Source: Lachnospiraceae bacterium (GTDB lineage Bacteria; Bacillota; Clostridia; Lachnospirales; Lachnospiraceae). Taken from it: a stretch of 64,000 bases of DNA. Below the pieces are notes generated by a model. The model was not told where the DNA came from. It made no database searches and was given only the letters and a program-made list of their open reading frames with translations. Positions 44,202 to 52,330 of the stretch are shown here, piece after piece (position 1 is the stretch's first letter; the number at the start of each line of letters is the position of its first letter). The position numbers and the translations under genes are program-made. Location of the stretch: the NCBI GenBank assembly GCA_022510745.1, contig JAFLSY010000001.1, positions 582,576 to 646,575 on the forward strand, in the 5' to 3' direction.

Positions 44202-46985
44202 ATGAAATCTAAGAGCAAAAAACAGCAAATTACACTTCCAGTAGTGTTGGTCGCTGGTCTGCTGCTGATCATAGTGATCAGCGGAATCTATTTTATGCAC
44301 TATTTAGAGCAGCGCATCTATGAGGAACGCAGGGACCAGCTGGCCGAGATCACATCTCAGGTGGAGGTTAATCTTAATAACATACTGAGTACACACTGGG
44401 ACGACGTCACTGTCGCAGCCAATTTGCTGGAGGTGTATGAGCCGGAAACAATGCAGGAGACATCCGAGTACCTAAGCAAGCTGGAGCGCATTTTGGAAAC
44501 GGAAAGCCACGGCTCCAGATTCGTCCTGCTGGACAGTCAGGGCAACTGCTATGATGTCAGCGGATACCGCGGCATGTGGCCCGATGTTCACATACTCGCC
44601 AGCGGAGAGGATCGATATTCCTTTATCTCTGACAGCTATATCTATCAGGGCAACTACTGGAAATTTGTGCAGAAGCTGAACACTCCCATATACATCAGTG
44701 AGGACGATGTCACCTTTACCTATATAGCACTGTTAAAAGATATGCTGACACTGACAAGTTACTGTGACAGTGGCGCCTATGATGGTCATAACGAGACTTA
44801 TATTCTCAAGAGCGACGGTACCAGAGTAAACGAGGGGCTCTTTCAGGATAGACTGATCCAATCCTATAGCGTGCTCAACACGCTGGAAAATATGGAGGGC
44901 CAGAGATACTCCGATATCCGGACTGCTCTGGAACAGACAGATATGCTCAGCAGCAATTTCTTCTACGATGACGAGGAATACTACTACTGTATCGCCTCCT
45001 TGAACCCCCATGAAGCATTTCTTCTGTTCCTTATTCCGGCACGGTTTGTTGCCACTGAGACGGTGGGGATGGTAAATACTGTGGTCCGGACATTGCTGGT
45101 GCTGACGACGTTTTTGCTGATATTAATGGCATTGGCGATCATATCCATACTCCGGCATCAAAACAGCGTCCGAATAGCTCTTCAGGAGCACTCCAGCCGG
45201 ATGAGGCAGGAGGAATTGAATGCCAGACTAGAGGAGTCCAATACCTTACTCTCCGAGTCCAAGAAGGCAGTGGAACAGTCCCTCAAGATGGCGGAGGATG
45301 CCAACCGGGCCAAGAGTGTCTTCCTCTCACATATGTCCCATGAGATCCGGACACCGATCAATTCGGTACTGGGCATGAATGAGATGATACTTCGAGAATG
45401 CACGGATAAATCTCTCCTTTCTTACGCAGAAAATATTCAGAGTTCGGGAAAAACGCTTTTATTCCTGATTAATGATATTTTGGACATGTCCAAAATCGAA
45501 TCCGGCAAGATGGAAATTGTACCGGTCGAGTATGAGACGGCAGACATGATCATAGATCTGTGGAATGGCATCTATCTGCGAGCACAAGGGAAGAATCTGA
45601 CTGTCGATTTTTCCTTAGATAGCACTCTGCCACGGAAGCTTTTTGGAGATGATATGCGGATTAAGCAGATCGTAACGAACCTGCTCACCAATGCGGTGAA
45701 ATATACCTCCGAAGGCGGCATAGAGCTGCGTGTGGATTACAAGAGGACAGAAGAGGACAGGATAGATCTTATCATATCTGTAAAAGATACGGGTATGGGA
45801 ATCCGTAAAGAGGATATGAGTAAACTCTTTGAGAGTTTCCGAAGAATTGAGGAAGAGAAGAACCGAAATATTGAAGGAACCGGGCTGGGTATGAACATTG
45901 TCATGTCACTGCTCCAATTGATGGACGGAGACATAAAGGTGGATAGCGAATATCAAAAAGGTTCCACATTTACGGTCACGATACCACAAAAGGTCATCTC
46001 TGGTGAGGCGACAGGTGATTTTCAGTCCATCATGGGCAAACAGAGATCTAGTTCGTCGAGGAAACGGGAAAGCTTCCAGGCACCGGAAGCCAATGTGCTT
46101 GTTGTGGACGATAACCGTATGAACCTTGACGTATTTAAGGCATTGTTAAAGCGGACCAAAATGAATGTTGTCACGGCAGATTCCGGAATGAAGTGTCTGG
46201 AAGTTGTAAAAGAACAGTACTTTAATATCATTTTCTTAGATCATATGATGCCGGGGATGGACGGAATTGAAACACTGCACGAGATACAGAAACTTAGTGA
46301 TTTCCCTAATGAGGGAATCCCGGTCATCGCTTTGACCGCAAATGTATTTTCCGGAGGCAGAGAGTCGTATCTGAAGGAGGGCTTTACAGACTATTTGACA
46401 AAGCCGATCGACTCGAATCTGCTGGATCAGATGATTCTATCCTATTTACCGGAAGAACTGGTGCAGATTCCGGAACAAACGGAAGGTTCTCAGCAACAGA
46501 AGAGCGAAACTGCTGACGGAGAGAAGGCCGAAGCCGCAGATGATGAGAAGATCGAAACGGCCGATGATAGGAATACCGGAGTCGATGACCAAGAGAAGAC
46601 TGAAACGGCCGGTGATGAGAATGGGCTGCTGGCTCGTTTGGATAAAAAAGGATTTTCCGCACAGGCCGGGCTGCAGTACTGCAATGATGACATTGAATTT
46701 TATGAGGTAATGCTTAACTCATTTGTGGAAGATGCAGAGGGCATGATAACGGATATCCAGAACGCTCTCCAAGGGGAGGGGCTTAAGGACTACGCAATTC
46801 TGGTACACGGTTTGAAGGGGATGGCCAGAACAATAGGCGCCAATACACTCTCCGAGAAGGCAAAAGATTTGGAACTGGCTGCCAAAAAGGAAGATACTGC
46901 CTATGTAAATGAGAATCACGAGGCGCTTATGACGAAATATCGGGAAACAGTACAGACCCTTTTAGGTATCTTAAACTTCGAGTAG
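44202..46985 (+). CDS. Hybrid sensor histidine kinase with receiver and Hpt domains
   Basis: 927 residues. A membrane helix near residues 10-30 is followed by about 260 outside residues resembling a double Cache region. A second helix (near 300-325) and a coiled stretch come next, then HisKA with FLSHMSHEIRTPINSV (His acceptor), a HATPase domain with NLLTNAVKYTSEGG and GTGLGMNIV, and a receiver domain (VLVVDDNRMN, FLDHMMPGMDG). The C-terminal Hpt domain has the His in VHGLKGMARTIGA. An acidic repetitive linker (ETADxEK units) joins receiver and Hpt. This is a full phosphorelay in one protein; the target regulator is not in the window. Probable partner: the lipoprotein just upstream. Confidence 0.93.
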   Translation: MKSKSKKQQITLPVVLVAGLLLIIVISGIYFMHYLEQRIYEERRDQLAEITSQVEVNLNNILSTHWDDVTVAANLLEVYEPETMQETSEYLSKLERILETESHGSRFVLLDSQGNCYDVSGYRGMWPDVHILASGEDRYSFISDSYIYQGNYWKFVQKLNTPIYISEDDVTFTYIALLKDMLTLTSYCDSGAYDGHNETYILKSDGTRVNEGLFQDRLIQSYSVLNTLENMEGQRYSDIRTALEQTDMLSSNFFYDDEEYYYCIASLNPHEAFLLFLIPARFVATETVGMVNTVVRTLLVLTTFLLILMALAIISILRHQNSVRIALQEHSSRMRQEELNARLEESNTLLSESKKAVEQSLKMAEDANRAKSVFLSHMSHEIRTPINSVLGMNEMILRECTDKSLLSYAENIQSSGKTLLFLINDILDMSKIESGKMEIVPVEYETADMIIDLWNGIYLRAQGKNLTVDFSLDSTLPRKLFGDDMRIKQIVTNLLTNAVKYTSEGGIELRVDYKRTEEDRIDLIISVKDTGMGIRKEDMSKLFESFRRIEEEKNRNIEGTGLGMNIVMSLLQLMDGDIKVDSEYQKGSTFTVTIPQKVISGEATGDFQSIMGKQRSSSSRKRESFQAPEANVLVVDDNRMNLDVFKALLKRTKMNVVTADSGMKCLEVVKEQYFNIIFLDHMMPGMDGIETLHEIQKLSDFPNEGIPVIALTANVFSGGRESYLKEGFTDYLTKPIDSNLLDQMILSYLPEELVQIPEQTEGSQQQKSETADGEKAEAADDEKIETADDRNTGVDDQEKTETAGDENGLLARLDKKGFSAQAGLQYCNDDIEFYEVMLNSFVEDAEGMITDIQNALQGEGLKDYAILVHGLKGMARTIGANTLSEKAKDLELAAKKEDTAYVNENHEALMTKYRETVQTLLGILNFE

Positions 46986-47031
46986 CCGGTTAAAGAAAAG
47001 CCTTGATACTATGTAGCAGTGCATATAAAAT

Positions 47032-47060
47032 CCCCGGAGATTACTCTCCGGGGTTTCTTT
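47032..47060 (+). terminator. Terminator hairpin, copy 3 of the dispersed repeat
   Basis: CCCCGGAGA / TCTCCGGGG followed by TTTCTTTA ends the sensor kinase operon. The 190 bp that follow before the next gene hold no clear gene. Confidence 0.82.
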
Positions 47061-47251
47061 ATACCTATTGCAACACGAAAATTTGTATGCTATTATAACC
47101 GATAGTATTAGTTAATGACAGGAACCTATAAGTATCAGGGATATATGAGGGTGTGGAGGTGAAACCTGTTCAAAGCAAGAACAAGAATCAGATAATATGA
47201 CTGCTTTAGAGGGCGACGAATACACGGCTGTTGTGTGGGGTGATAGTACCT

Positions 47252-49426
47252 ATGGAAAATTACGAAAAACGGATTAATGCAAATTTAATAAGAGGCTGGA
47301 TGATTATCGTAGTTGTGTTGCTGATTGCTTACTTTATTGAATTTTTGAAGGGGCAGAGGACTTGGCAGTATATGGTTGTCTTTTCTGTTTTTGTGGCGGG
47401 TCCTGCTCTGTTCTGCTACTATTTTTACCGCAAGGACAATGAGGAGAGAAGACTGCGTTATCTGATTCTTGGTGGTTATTTAGTGATGTATGCTTTTGTG
47501 CTTCTGACAGGCAGTACCACCATGGTATTTACATATATTCTGCCCATGTTGTCCCTGATTGTGCTCTATCATCAACCCAATCTGGTATTGAGTATGGGTG
47601 TGATCACCCTCCTGGCAAATCTGATTTATGATTTCAATCTTTTACGTTCCGGCAAAATCACTTTGGAAAATAGTAAAGATATTGAGATACAGCTTGCACT
47701 GCTGGTGCTGTGTTTTGGGTTCCTATATGTTTCGACCAGGTTGTACGATGATATCGTGAAGAAAAACAGGGAGTATTTTGAAGCCCTTGACAATAAACAG
47801 AAACAGCTGCAGCGTGTGACGCTGCAGACAATTACAACGGTTGCCAATACCATTGACGCAAAGGATGGCTATACCAAAGGACATTCCCAGCGAGTGGCTG
47901 AATATTCTGCACTGATTGCCAGACTTCTGGGCTATGATGACACCTATGTGCAGAATGTGAAGTATGTGGCTCTGTTGCATGACATTGGCAAGATAGGTGT
48001 GCCGGACTCCATTTTGAACAAGCCGGGACGATTGACGGATGAAGAATTCACATTAATGAGACAGCATACCGATATCGGTGTCAATATTCTAAGGGATAAC
48101 GGTATCATTAATGACCTTTTGGAAGGAGTCCACTACCATCACGAACGATATGACGGTAAAGGTTATCCCATTGGCTTGAAGGGGGAGAAGATTCCTCTGA
48201 TTGCCCGCATTATCGGTTTGACAGATGCTTATGATGCTATGACAAGCAACCGTGTTTACAGAAAGAGACTTTCCGATGAGGACGTAATTGCTGAAATTGA
48301 AAGGTGTAGCGGTACGCAGTTTGATCCTAAGATTGCACAGGTGTTTATTCAGGCCTTGAAAAACGGAAAAGTCCAGCAGCTTAGCCCCGATGATTATGTT
48401 TCCAAAGATGGCCTTGAGTCGCAAAGTGCACAGCTTTTACAGAATATTCTGGAGCTGCAGAATACGCAGAATGTCTTAAAAGAAGAAAAGGATTACCTGA
48501 CCGGGGTCTATAATAGGAGACATGGTGAGCAGAAAATTGCGGATTATCTATCAAAAGGCGAAGGCTGCCTGATGCTATTTGATATTATGAATCTGCGGGA
48601 AGTGAACAATAAATACAGTTTTGTGGGCGGGGATCACCTGATTAAGGCCATAGCAGAAGTTTTGGAGAATTATAAGAAAGAAAAACTTGTGGTATGCCGC
48701 TATGATGGCGATGAGTTTTTGTGTTTTGCAGCCAACGTGACAGACGAGAAACGGGCCGAAGAGCTGATGCAGAGTGTGGTGGAGACAGTAAAGCGTCATA
48801 TTACCGATAAAATGGAATATGGGCAGGTACATATCTGTGTGGGCGGTGTGACCTCCGCCACCGTGGGACGGGATTACCACGAAATGTTGATTGCGGCGGA
48901 TAAAGCGCTTTATTATATGAAACAGATGAAAAAAGATGGCTGCTATCTGTACCGGACATCCGATAAAAAAGTTTCAGGAGAGGGACAGCTCTCCAAGGAG
49001 GAGTTGCAGCTTCTCGTCAATAGTATTCAGGAAGACGGCAGTTATGAGGGCATTTATAATGTAGACTATCCTGAATTTGTAAAAATATATGACTTTATTA
49101 AAAAAATGACGGTGAGAAATAAGCAGGATGTTCAGATGCTCCTGCTCACATTAGAACCTTTGGAGGGGAAAAAGATTTCCGTTGCGGAGAGGGATGAGGC
49201 AATGTACCATCTGCAAAATGCAATCAACAGTTCTCTGCGGAGTATAGACATTATGATGCGTTTTAGCAGCACGCAGTGCCTCGTGTTTTTGACTAATCTT
49301 TCGGAGGAGAATATCGAGTTAGTCATAAACCGCATTATGAATAGCTTTTACAGGAGCTGTGACAAGCGAAATACTATCCTGACATATGATGTGGCAGATT
49401 TGAAATCGAATAAAAAAGAAGCATAG
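47252..49426 (+). CDS. Membrane HD-GYP protein with GGDEF-like domain (DGDEF)
   Basis: 725 residues. Start at ATG 47252; the longer frame lacks a site. Five to six hydrophobic helices lie within the first 175 residues. An HD-GYP phosphodiesterase domain follows: TIDAKDGYTKGHSQRVA, LLHDIGKIGVPDSILNKPG, and HHERYDGKGYP, all complete. After a linker a GGDEF-like domain starts at LTGVYNRRHGEQ, but its signature is RYDGDEF, with Asp in place of the first Gly. Activity as a cyclase is therefore doubtful; a GTP-binding regulatory role is possible. The last 130 residues are unassigned. Likely degrades cyclic di-GMP at the membrane. Confidence 0.92.
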   Translation: MENYEKRINANLIRGWMIIVVVLLIAYFIEFLKGQRTWQYMVVFSVFVAGPALFCYYFYRKDNEERRLRYLILGGYLVMYAFVLLTGSTTMVFTYILPMLSLIVLYHQPNLVLSMGVITLLANLIYDFNLLRSGKITLENSKDIEIQLALLVLCFGFLYVSTRLYDDIVKKNREYFEALDNKQKQLQRVTLQTITTVANTIDAKDGYTKGHSQRVAEYSALIARLLGYDDTYVQNVKYVALLHDIGKIGVPDSILNKPGRLTDEEFTLMRQHTDIGVNILRDNGIINDLLEGVHYHHERYDGKGYPIGLKGEKIPLIARIIGLTDAYDAMTSNRVYRKRLSDEDVIAEIERCSGTQFDPKIAQVFIQALKNGKVQQLSPDDYVSKDGLESQSAQLLQNILELQNTQNVLKEEKDYLTGVYNRRHGEQKIADYLSKGEGCLMLFDIMNLREVNNKYSFVGGDHLIKAIAEVLENYKKEKLVVCRYDGDEFLCFAANVTDEKRAEELMQSVVETVKRHITDKMEYGQVHICVGGVTSATVGRDYHEMLIAADKALYYMKQMKKDGCYLYRTSDKKVSGEGQLSKEELQLLVNSIQEDGSYEGIYNVDYPEFVKIYDFIKKMTVRNKQDVQMLLLTLEPLEGKKISVAERDEAMYHLQNAINSSLRSIDIMMRFSSTQCLVFLTNLSEENIELVINRIMNSFYRSCDKRNTILTYDVADLKSNKKEA

Positions 49427-49461
49427 AGTGGTTCGAGTATCCTGTGCCTATCATGCAATAG

Positions 49462-49584
49462 GATGGTGTTTATGACGCTGCGAAACAGGAAATGAATTGT
49501 TTCCGATATGATACCTTCCGCCATGAAAAGGAGGACACAGCTATCGGACCGGGTGCAGATGTCTTTGTCAGCGAATATTTTTAA
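49462..49584 (+). pseudogene. Possible 3' fragment of an unknown gene
   Basis: Open frame of 40 codons after a TAG, reading VYDAAKQEMNCFRYDTFRHE and ending PGADVFVSEYF. The composition looks protein-like, but there is no start site and no recognised family. It may be the tail of a gene lost by rearrangement near the repeat at 49613. Chance is not excluded. Confidence 0.3.
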
Positions 49585-49612
49585 TTCCCGACTAAGAGAA
49601 CGTTTAATCACA

Positions 49613-49722
49613 CCCCGGAGATTACTCTCCGGGGCCTTTTCATACCATATCCTTAATTATTATTGCATCCGCAATCAGCCACGGTATCAAAACCGGGATT
49701 GAAAGCATAGAAGTTCTTAGAA
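49613..49722 (+). repeat. Dispersed repeat with terminator hairpin, copy 4
   Basis: CCCCGGAG / CTCCGGGG hairpin at 49613-49634, then CATACCATATCC, GCATCCGCAATC and GGGATTGAAAG with AGAAGTTCTT. The hairpin part matches 33664, 42066 and 47032, and the tail matches 33664 (also CATATCC at 42066). Confidence 0.75.
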
Positions 49723-49831
49723 TTCAGTCTGTCCTGGGTGATGCGGAGAGCTTCACCAAAACGGGAAGATTGAAGTAAAAATTAAAGGAAACTAGAAAAT
49801 CTAGTCGCACTACCCACGAAACACTTTTACA

Positions 49832-49877
49832 GGGATCTAATGTATATCAAATTATGGTGTGCGTTAGCCCTTTTTTT
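49832..49877 (+). terminator. Terminator-like hairpin upstream of cassette 3
   Basis: Arms around GGATCTAATG and CGTTAGCCC followed by TTTTTTTG. It corresponds in position and in flanking sequence (TTTTACAGGGA) to 3403-3443 before cassette 1. Confidence 0.6.
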
Positions 49878-49889
49878 GTTTCTAAATAA

Positions 49890-49956
49890 TTTCACACCCA
49901 AAATTCCGTATCTCACACCCTATCTCCCATATGATAGTATAAAAAGTCGATATAAT
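49890..49956 (+). promoter_or_regulatory. LytTR-type operator and -10 box, cassette 3
   Basis: TTTCACACCC at 49890-49899 and TCTCACACCC at 49911-49920 are 21 bp apart. TATAAT at 49951-49956 starts 31 bp after the last repeat base and is preceded by CGA. The regulator gene starts 59 bp after that box. Confidence 0.72.
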
Positions 49957-50014
49957 ATGTATATAAATTTTTTAATTACATATTTCGTGTATTTGAAAGG
50001 AAGTTGAAAGTTAT

Positions 50015-50740
50015 ATGAAAATTGCAGTTTGTGATGATGATATGGCTACAAGGGAGCATATCGTTTCACTGATAAAAGAGCAGATACAGGATGCAGAGAT
50101 TGTGACCTTTGGAAGCGGTGAGGAAATGCTAAAGTCGCAGGATGATTTTGATATTTCTTTCCTTGACGTGGAGATGGAAAAATTATCGGGGATGGATGTT
50201 GCAAAGCATATCCGGCAGGAACAGGAGGAAAAAGGCAGTACAAGGAGCATCATCATCTTTGTGACGGGCTATGACAAATACATGAATGATGCATTTGATG
50301 TGTCGGCGTTCCACTACCTGCTAAAGCCGGTCAATGAAGAAAAATTCCGTACCGTTTTTGAACGTGCGCTGAAAGAACTGTCTGTCACAGAAGAACGGAC
50401 AAAACTCTACATCTTAGTAAGAAATTCCGGCATACAGCAGAAAGTGTATATCAAGGACATTTATTACATTGAGAGCGCAAACAAAAAAGTCATTATCCAT
50501 ACAAGTGAGGGTATATTGGAAAGCTATGGAAAGATGGAGGAATTGGAGCAGATGACGGGAGGCAGCTTTTACCGATGCCACAGGTGCTATCTTGTGAACA
50601 TGGAGAAGATCGCTTCCTACAGCGCAGACACGATCAAAGTCATAAACGGGGACGAACTGATACTTGCACAGAAGAAATACAACGATTTTATCAGGCAGTA
50701 TATGAGATATGCAAAGGACGGAGGGGTTGTCAATGTTTGA
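50015..50740 (+). CDS. LytTR-family response regulator, cassette 3
   Basis: 241 residues, ATG behind AAAGGAAG. The receiver has DDD at residues 7-9, the acceptor Asp in FLDVEM and Lys in LLKPVN; the LytTR domain has YYIESANKKVIIHT and FYRCHRCYLVN. The latter has Cys where the other two regulators have Gly in HRGYL. Overall it is closest to the cassette 1 regulator. It should bind the repeats at 49890-49920 and perhaps those at 52160-52190. Overlaps the kinase gene by 8 bp. Confidence 0.94.
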   Translation: MKIAVCDDDMATREHIVSLIKEQIQDAEIVTFGSGEEMLKSQDDFDISFLDVEMEKLSGMDVAKHIRQEQEEKGSTRSIIIFVTGYDKYMNDAFDVSAFHYLLKPVNEEKFRTVFERALKELSVTEERTKLYILVRNSGIQQKVYIKDIYYIESANKKVIIHTSEGILESYGKMEELEQMTGGSFYRCHRCYLVNMEKIASYSADTIKVINGDELILAQKKYNDFIRQYMRYAKDGGVVNV

Positions 50741-52181
50741 AGCGGGTCTGCCGATTTCCATATACCTTGTAAACAGCATAGCGGGCAGTATCTATGTGCA
50801 GAAGTTTCTCAGGGGAAGATACCAGAAAAAGATTGTCCTTTTCACATGGACAAGCCTGTATTTCATCATCCAGAGTCTCATGCTAGATATGCTTGACCGA
50901 ACATACCCAGTTAATGACCTTGTGGGTGTGTGTGCGGATATCGTGGCTATCCTACTCCTGCAGATGCTTTTATACCGGAAAGACTTATCCAAGCAGCTCT
51001 TTGTGGCGGTCAGTTTCGTTGCTGGAAAAGAGATTATTAGGTATATCATAGTAGTTATAAACAGTGGATTAGACTGGATATGGAAAAAGGTTTCATACGC
51101 TCTATTGGGACAGGAATCAAGCTTTACATTAAAGGAAGCGGAAGTTTGGGCATTTATTACTCTTGGAATTATCTGGCTTATTACTATCTTGCTATATGCT
51201 CTGATGATAACGGTGTATCTTTCCATTATCGGGAAGAAATTCATCAGAAAAGACTATCAGCTTAAGGCACACCAATATATTTTTTTGATCCTGCCAAGCG
51301 TGGCAACTATATGTATTTCTATTACCCTTAAAATGCTGTTTATAACCGTGGAAAACGGCACATCAACAATCATGTTTGAGAAAGTGCCTGCAACCATGTT
51401 TTGGGTGCCGCTTATCTGTTTTTTGCTGCTGGGCGTTATTATAGCTTCCGTCATACTCTTCCAAAAGCTGGTACAGCTGGGCGAGGAAGAAAAGAAACGT
51501 GCCATCCTGGAAAACCAGATGGTGCAAATGGAGCGGGAGATCGAGGAGATCCAAGACATCTATACCGATATGAGGGGGCTCAGGCATGATATGAGAAGCC
51601 ATCTGGAGAGCATAGCGGCGGTCATCAGAAGAACATCCGGAAAGGACAGGGAAGAACTTGACGGCTACATCGGGAGCATGGAAAAGGCAGTAAGCAGGCT
51701 GGACTTTGCATACAGGACGGGAAACCCGATCACGGATGTTATCATACATCAGAAGAAGCAGGAAGCAGAGAAGCGGCATATTTCTTTTGAGGCAGATTTT
51801 ACTTATCCGGACAAACAGCAGATAGATGTGTATGATATCGGTATCGTGCTGAACAATGCACTGGAAAACGCAATCGAAGCCAGCGGCAGGTTAGCGGGAG
51901 AGAAAAGTATCCATCTGCGTTCCTACATGAAAGGGAATCTGTTTTTTATCGAAGTAGAAAATGACTTCTCCGGCGAGATTATCATTAACAGTGAAACAGG
52001 CTTACCAATCAGCAGCAAAGAGGACAAGCGGCTTCATGGCGTGGGGATGGAGAACATACAGAGGTGCGCCAAGAAGTATAAAGGGGATATAGACATAATG
52101 ATCCAGGATATGGGAGACAGAAAACGGTTTAGACTTGCCATCATGTTTTATGAAAAGTATTTCGCACCCAAAATTCCGTAG
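50733..52181 (+). CDS. GHKL sensor histidine kinase, cassette 3
   Basis: 482 residues; ATG at 50733 behind GGACGGAGG overlaps the regulator stop. About seven hydrophobic helices are followed by RGLRHDMRSHL (acceptor His) and the GHKL ATPase domain with LNNALENAIEAS and HGVGMENIQRCA. The last residues, FAPKIP, are encoded by DNA that is itself a LytTR operator sequence (see 52160-52190), so the original 3' end may have been replaced when the next cassette was deleted. The ATPase core is complete and the protein is probably functional. Confidence 0.93.
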   Translation: MFEAGLPISIYLVNSIAGSIYVQKFLRGRYQKKIVLFTWTSLYFIIQSLMLDMLDRTYPVNDLVGVCADIVAILLLQMLLYRKDLSKQLFVAVSFVAGKEIIRYIIVVINSGLDWIWKKVSYALLGQESSFTLKEAEVWAFITLGIIWLITILLYALMITVYLSIIGKKFIRKDYQLKAHQYIFLILPSVATICISITLKMLFITVENGTSTIMFEKVPATMFWVPLICFLLLGVIIASVILFQKLVQLGEEEKKRAILENQMVQMEREIEEIQDIYTDMRGLRHDMRSHLESIAAVIRRTSGKDREELDGYIGSMEKAVSRLDFAYRTGNPITDVIIHQKKQEAEKRHISFEADFTYPDKQQIDVYDIGIVLNNALENAIEASGRLAGEKSIHLRSYMKGNLFFIEVENDFSGEIIINSETGLPISSKEDKRLHGVGMENIQRCAKKYKGDIDIMIQDMGDRKRFRLAIMFYEKYFAPKIP

Positions 52182-52190
52182 TTCGCGCCA
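52160..52190 (+). promoter_or_regulatory. Remnant LytTR-type operator of a fourth cassette
   Basis: TTTCGCACCC at 52160-52169 and GTTCGCGCCA at 52181-52190, again 21 bp apart, with the shared interior AAAATTCCGTA also found between the cassette 3 repeats. The second arm is decayed, and the -10 position (CGATAAGG near 52219) is poor. It overlaps the last codons of the kinase gene. Confidence 0.6.
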
Positions 52191-52249
52191 TATCTATGAA
52201 TGGCTAGGTAAAAAAATACGATAAGGGGAGTAGAGACTGTTCACGTTCC

Positions 52250-52321
52250 TATCATGGCGTGGTAGTTTGGACAGTCGAAAACACAGCATTTACCATGACG
52301 GTATTGTTAAAAACGGAAGGA
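52250..52321 (+). pseudogene. 3' remnant of a fourth-cassette histidine kinase gene
   Basis: About 72 bp align with the end of the cassette 1 kinase (5729-5800): HGVVVWTVENTAFTMTVLL here, HGGVDWTVKNKVFTLTVML there. The segment runs in frame into the next gene. With the operator at 52160 it implies that a whole regulator-kinase pair was once here and has been deleted, leaving promoter and kinase tail. Confidence 0.75.
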
Positions 52322-52330
52322 GTAGTGAGT

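Larger units (their letters stand above)
49427..50014. other. Region between the HD-GYP gene and cassette 3
   Basis: 588 bp. It contains a possible 3' gene fragment (49462-49584), the fourth copy of the CCCCGGAG repeat with a long flank (49613-49722), a terminator-like hairpin (49832-49877) and the LytTR operator of cassette 3 (49890-49956). No full gene is seen. Confidence 0.7.

Noticed and set aside
47198..47277. Short frame MTALEGDEYTAVVWGDST overlapping the HD-GYP start
   Set aside because: No ribosome site and overlaps a well-supported gene; probably chance.
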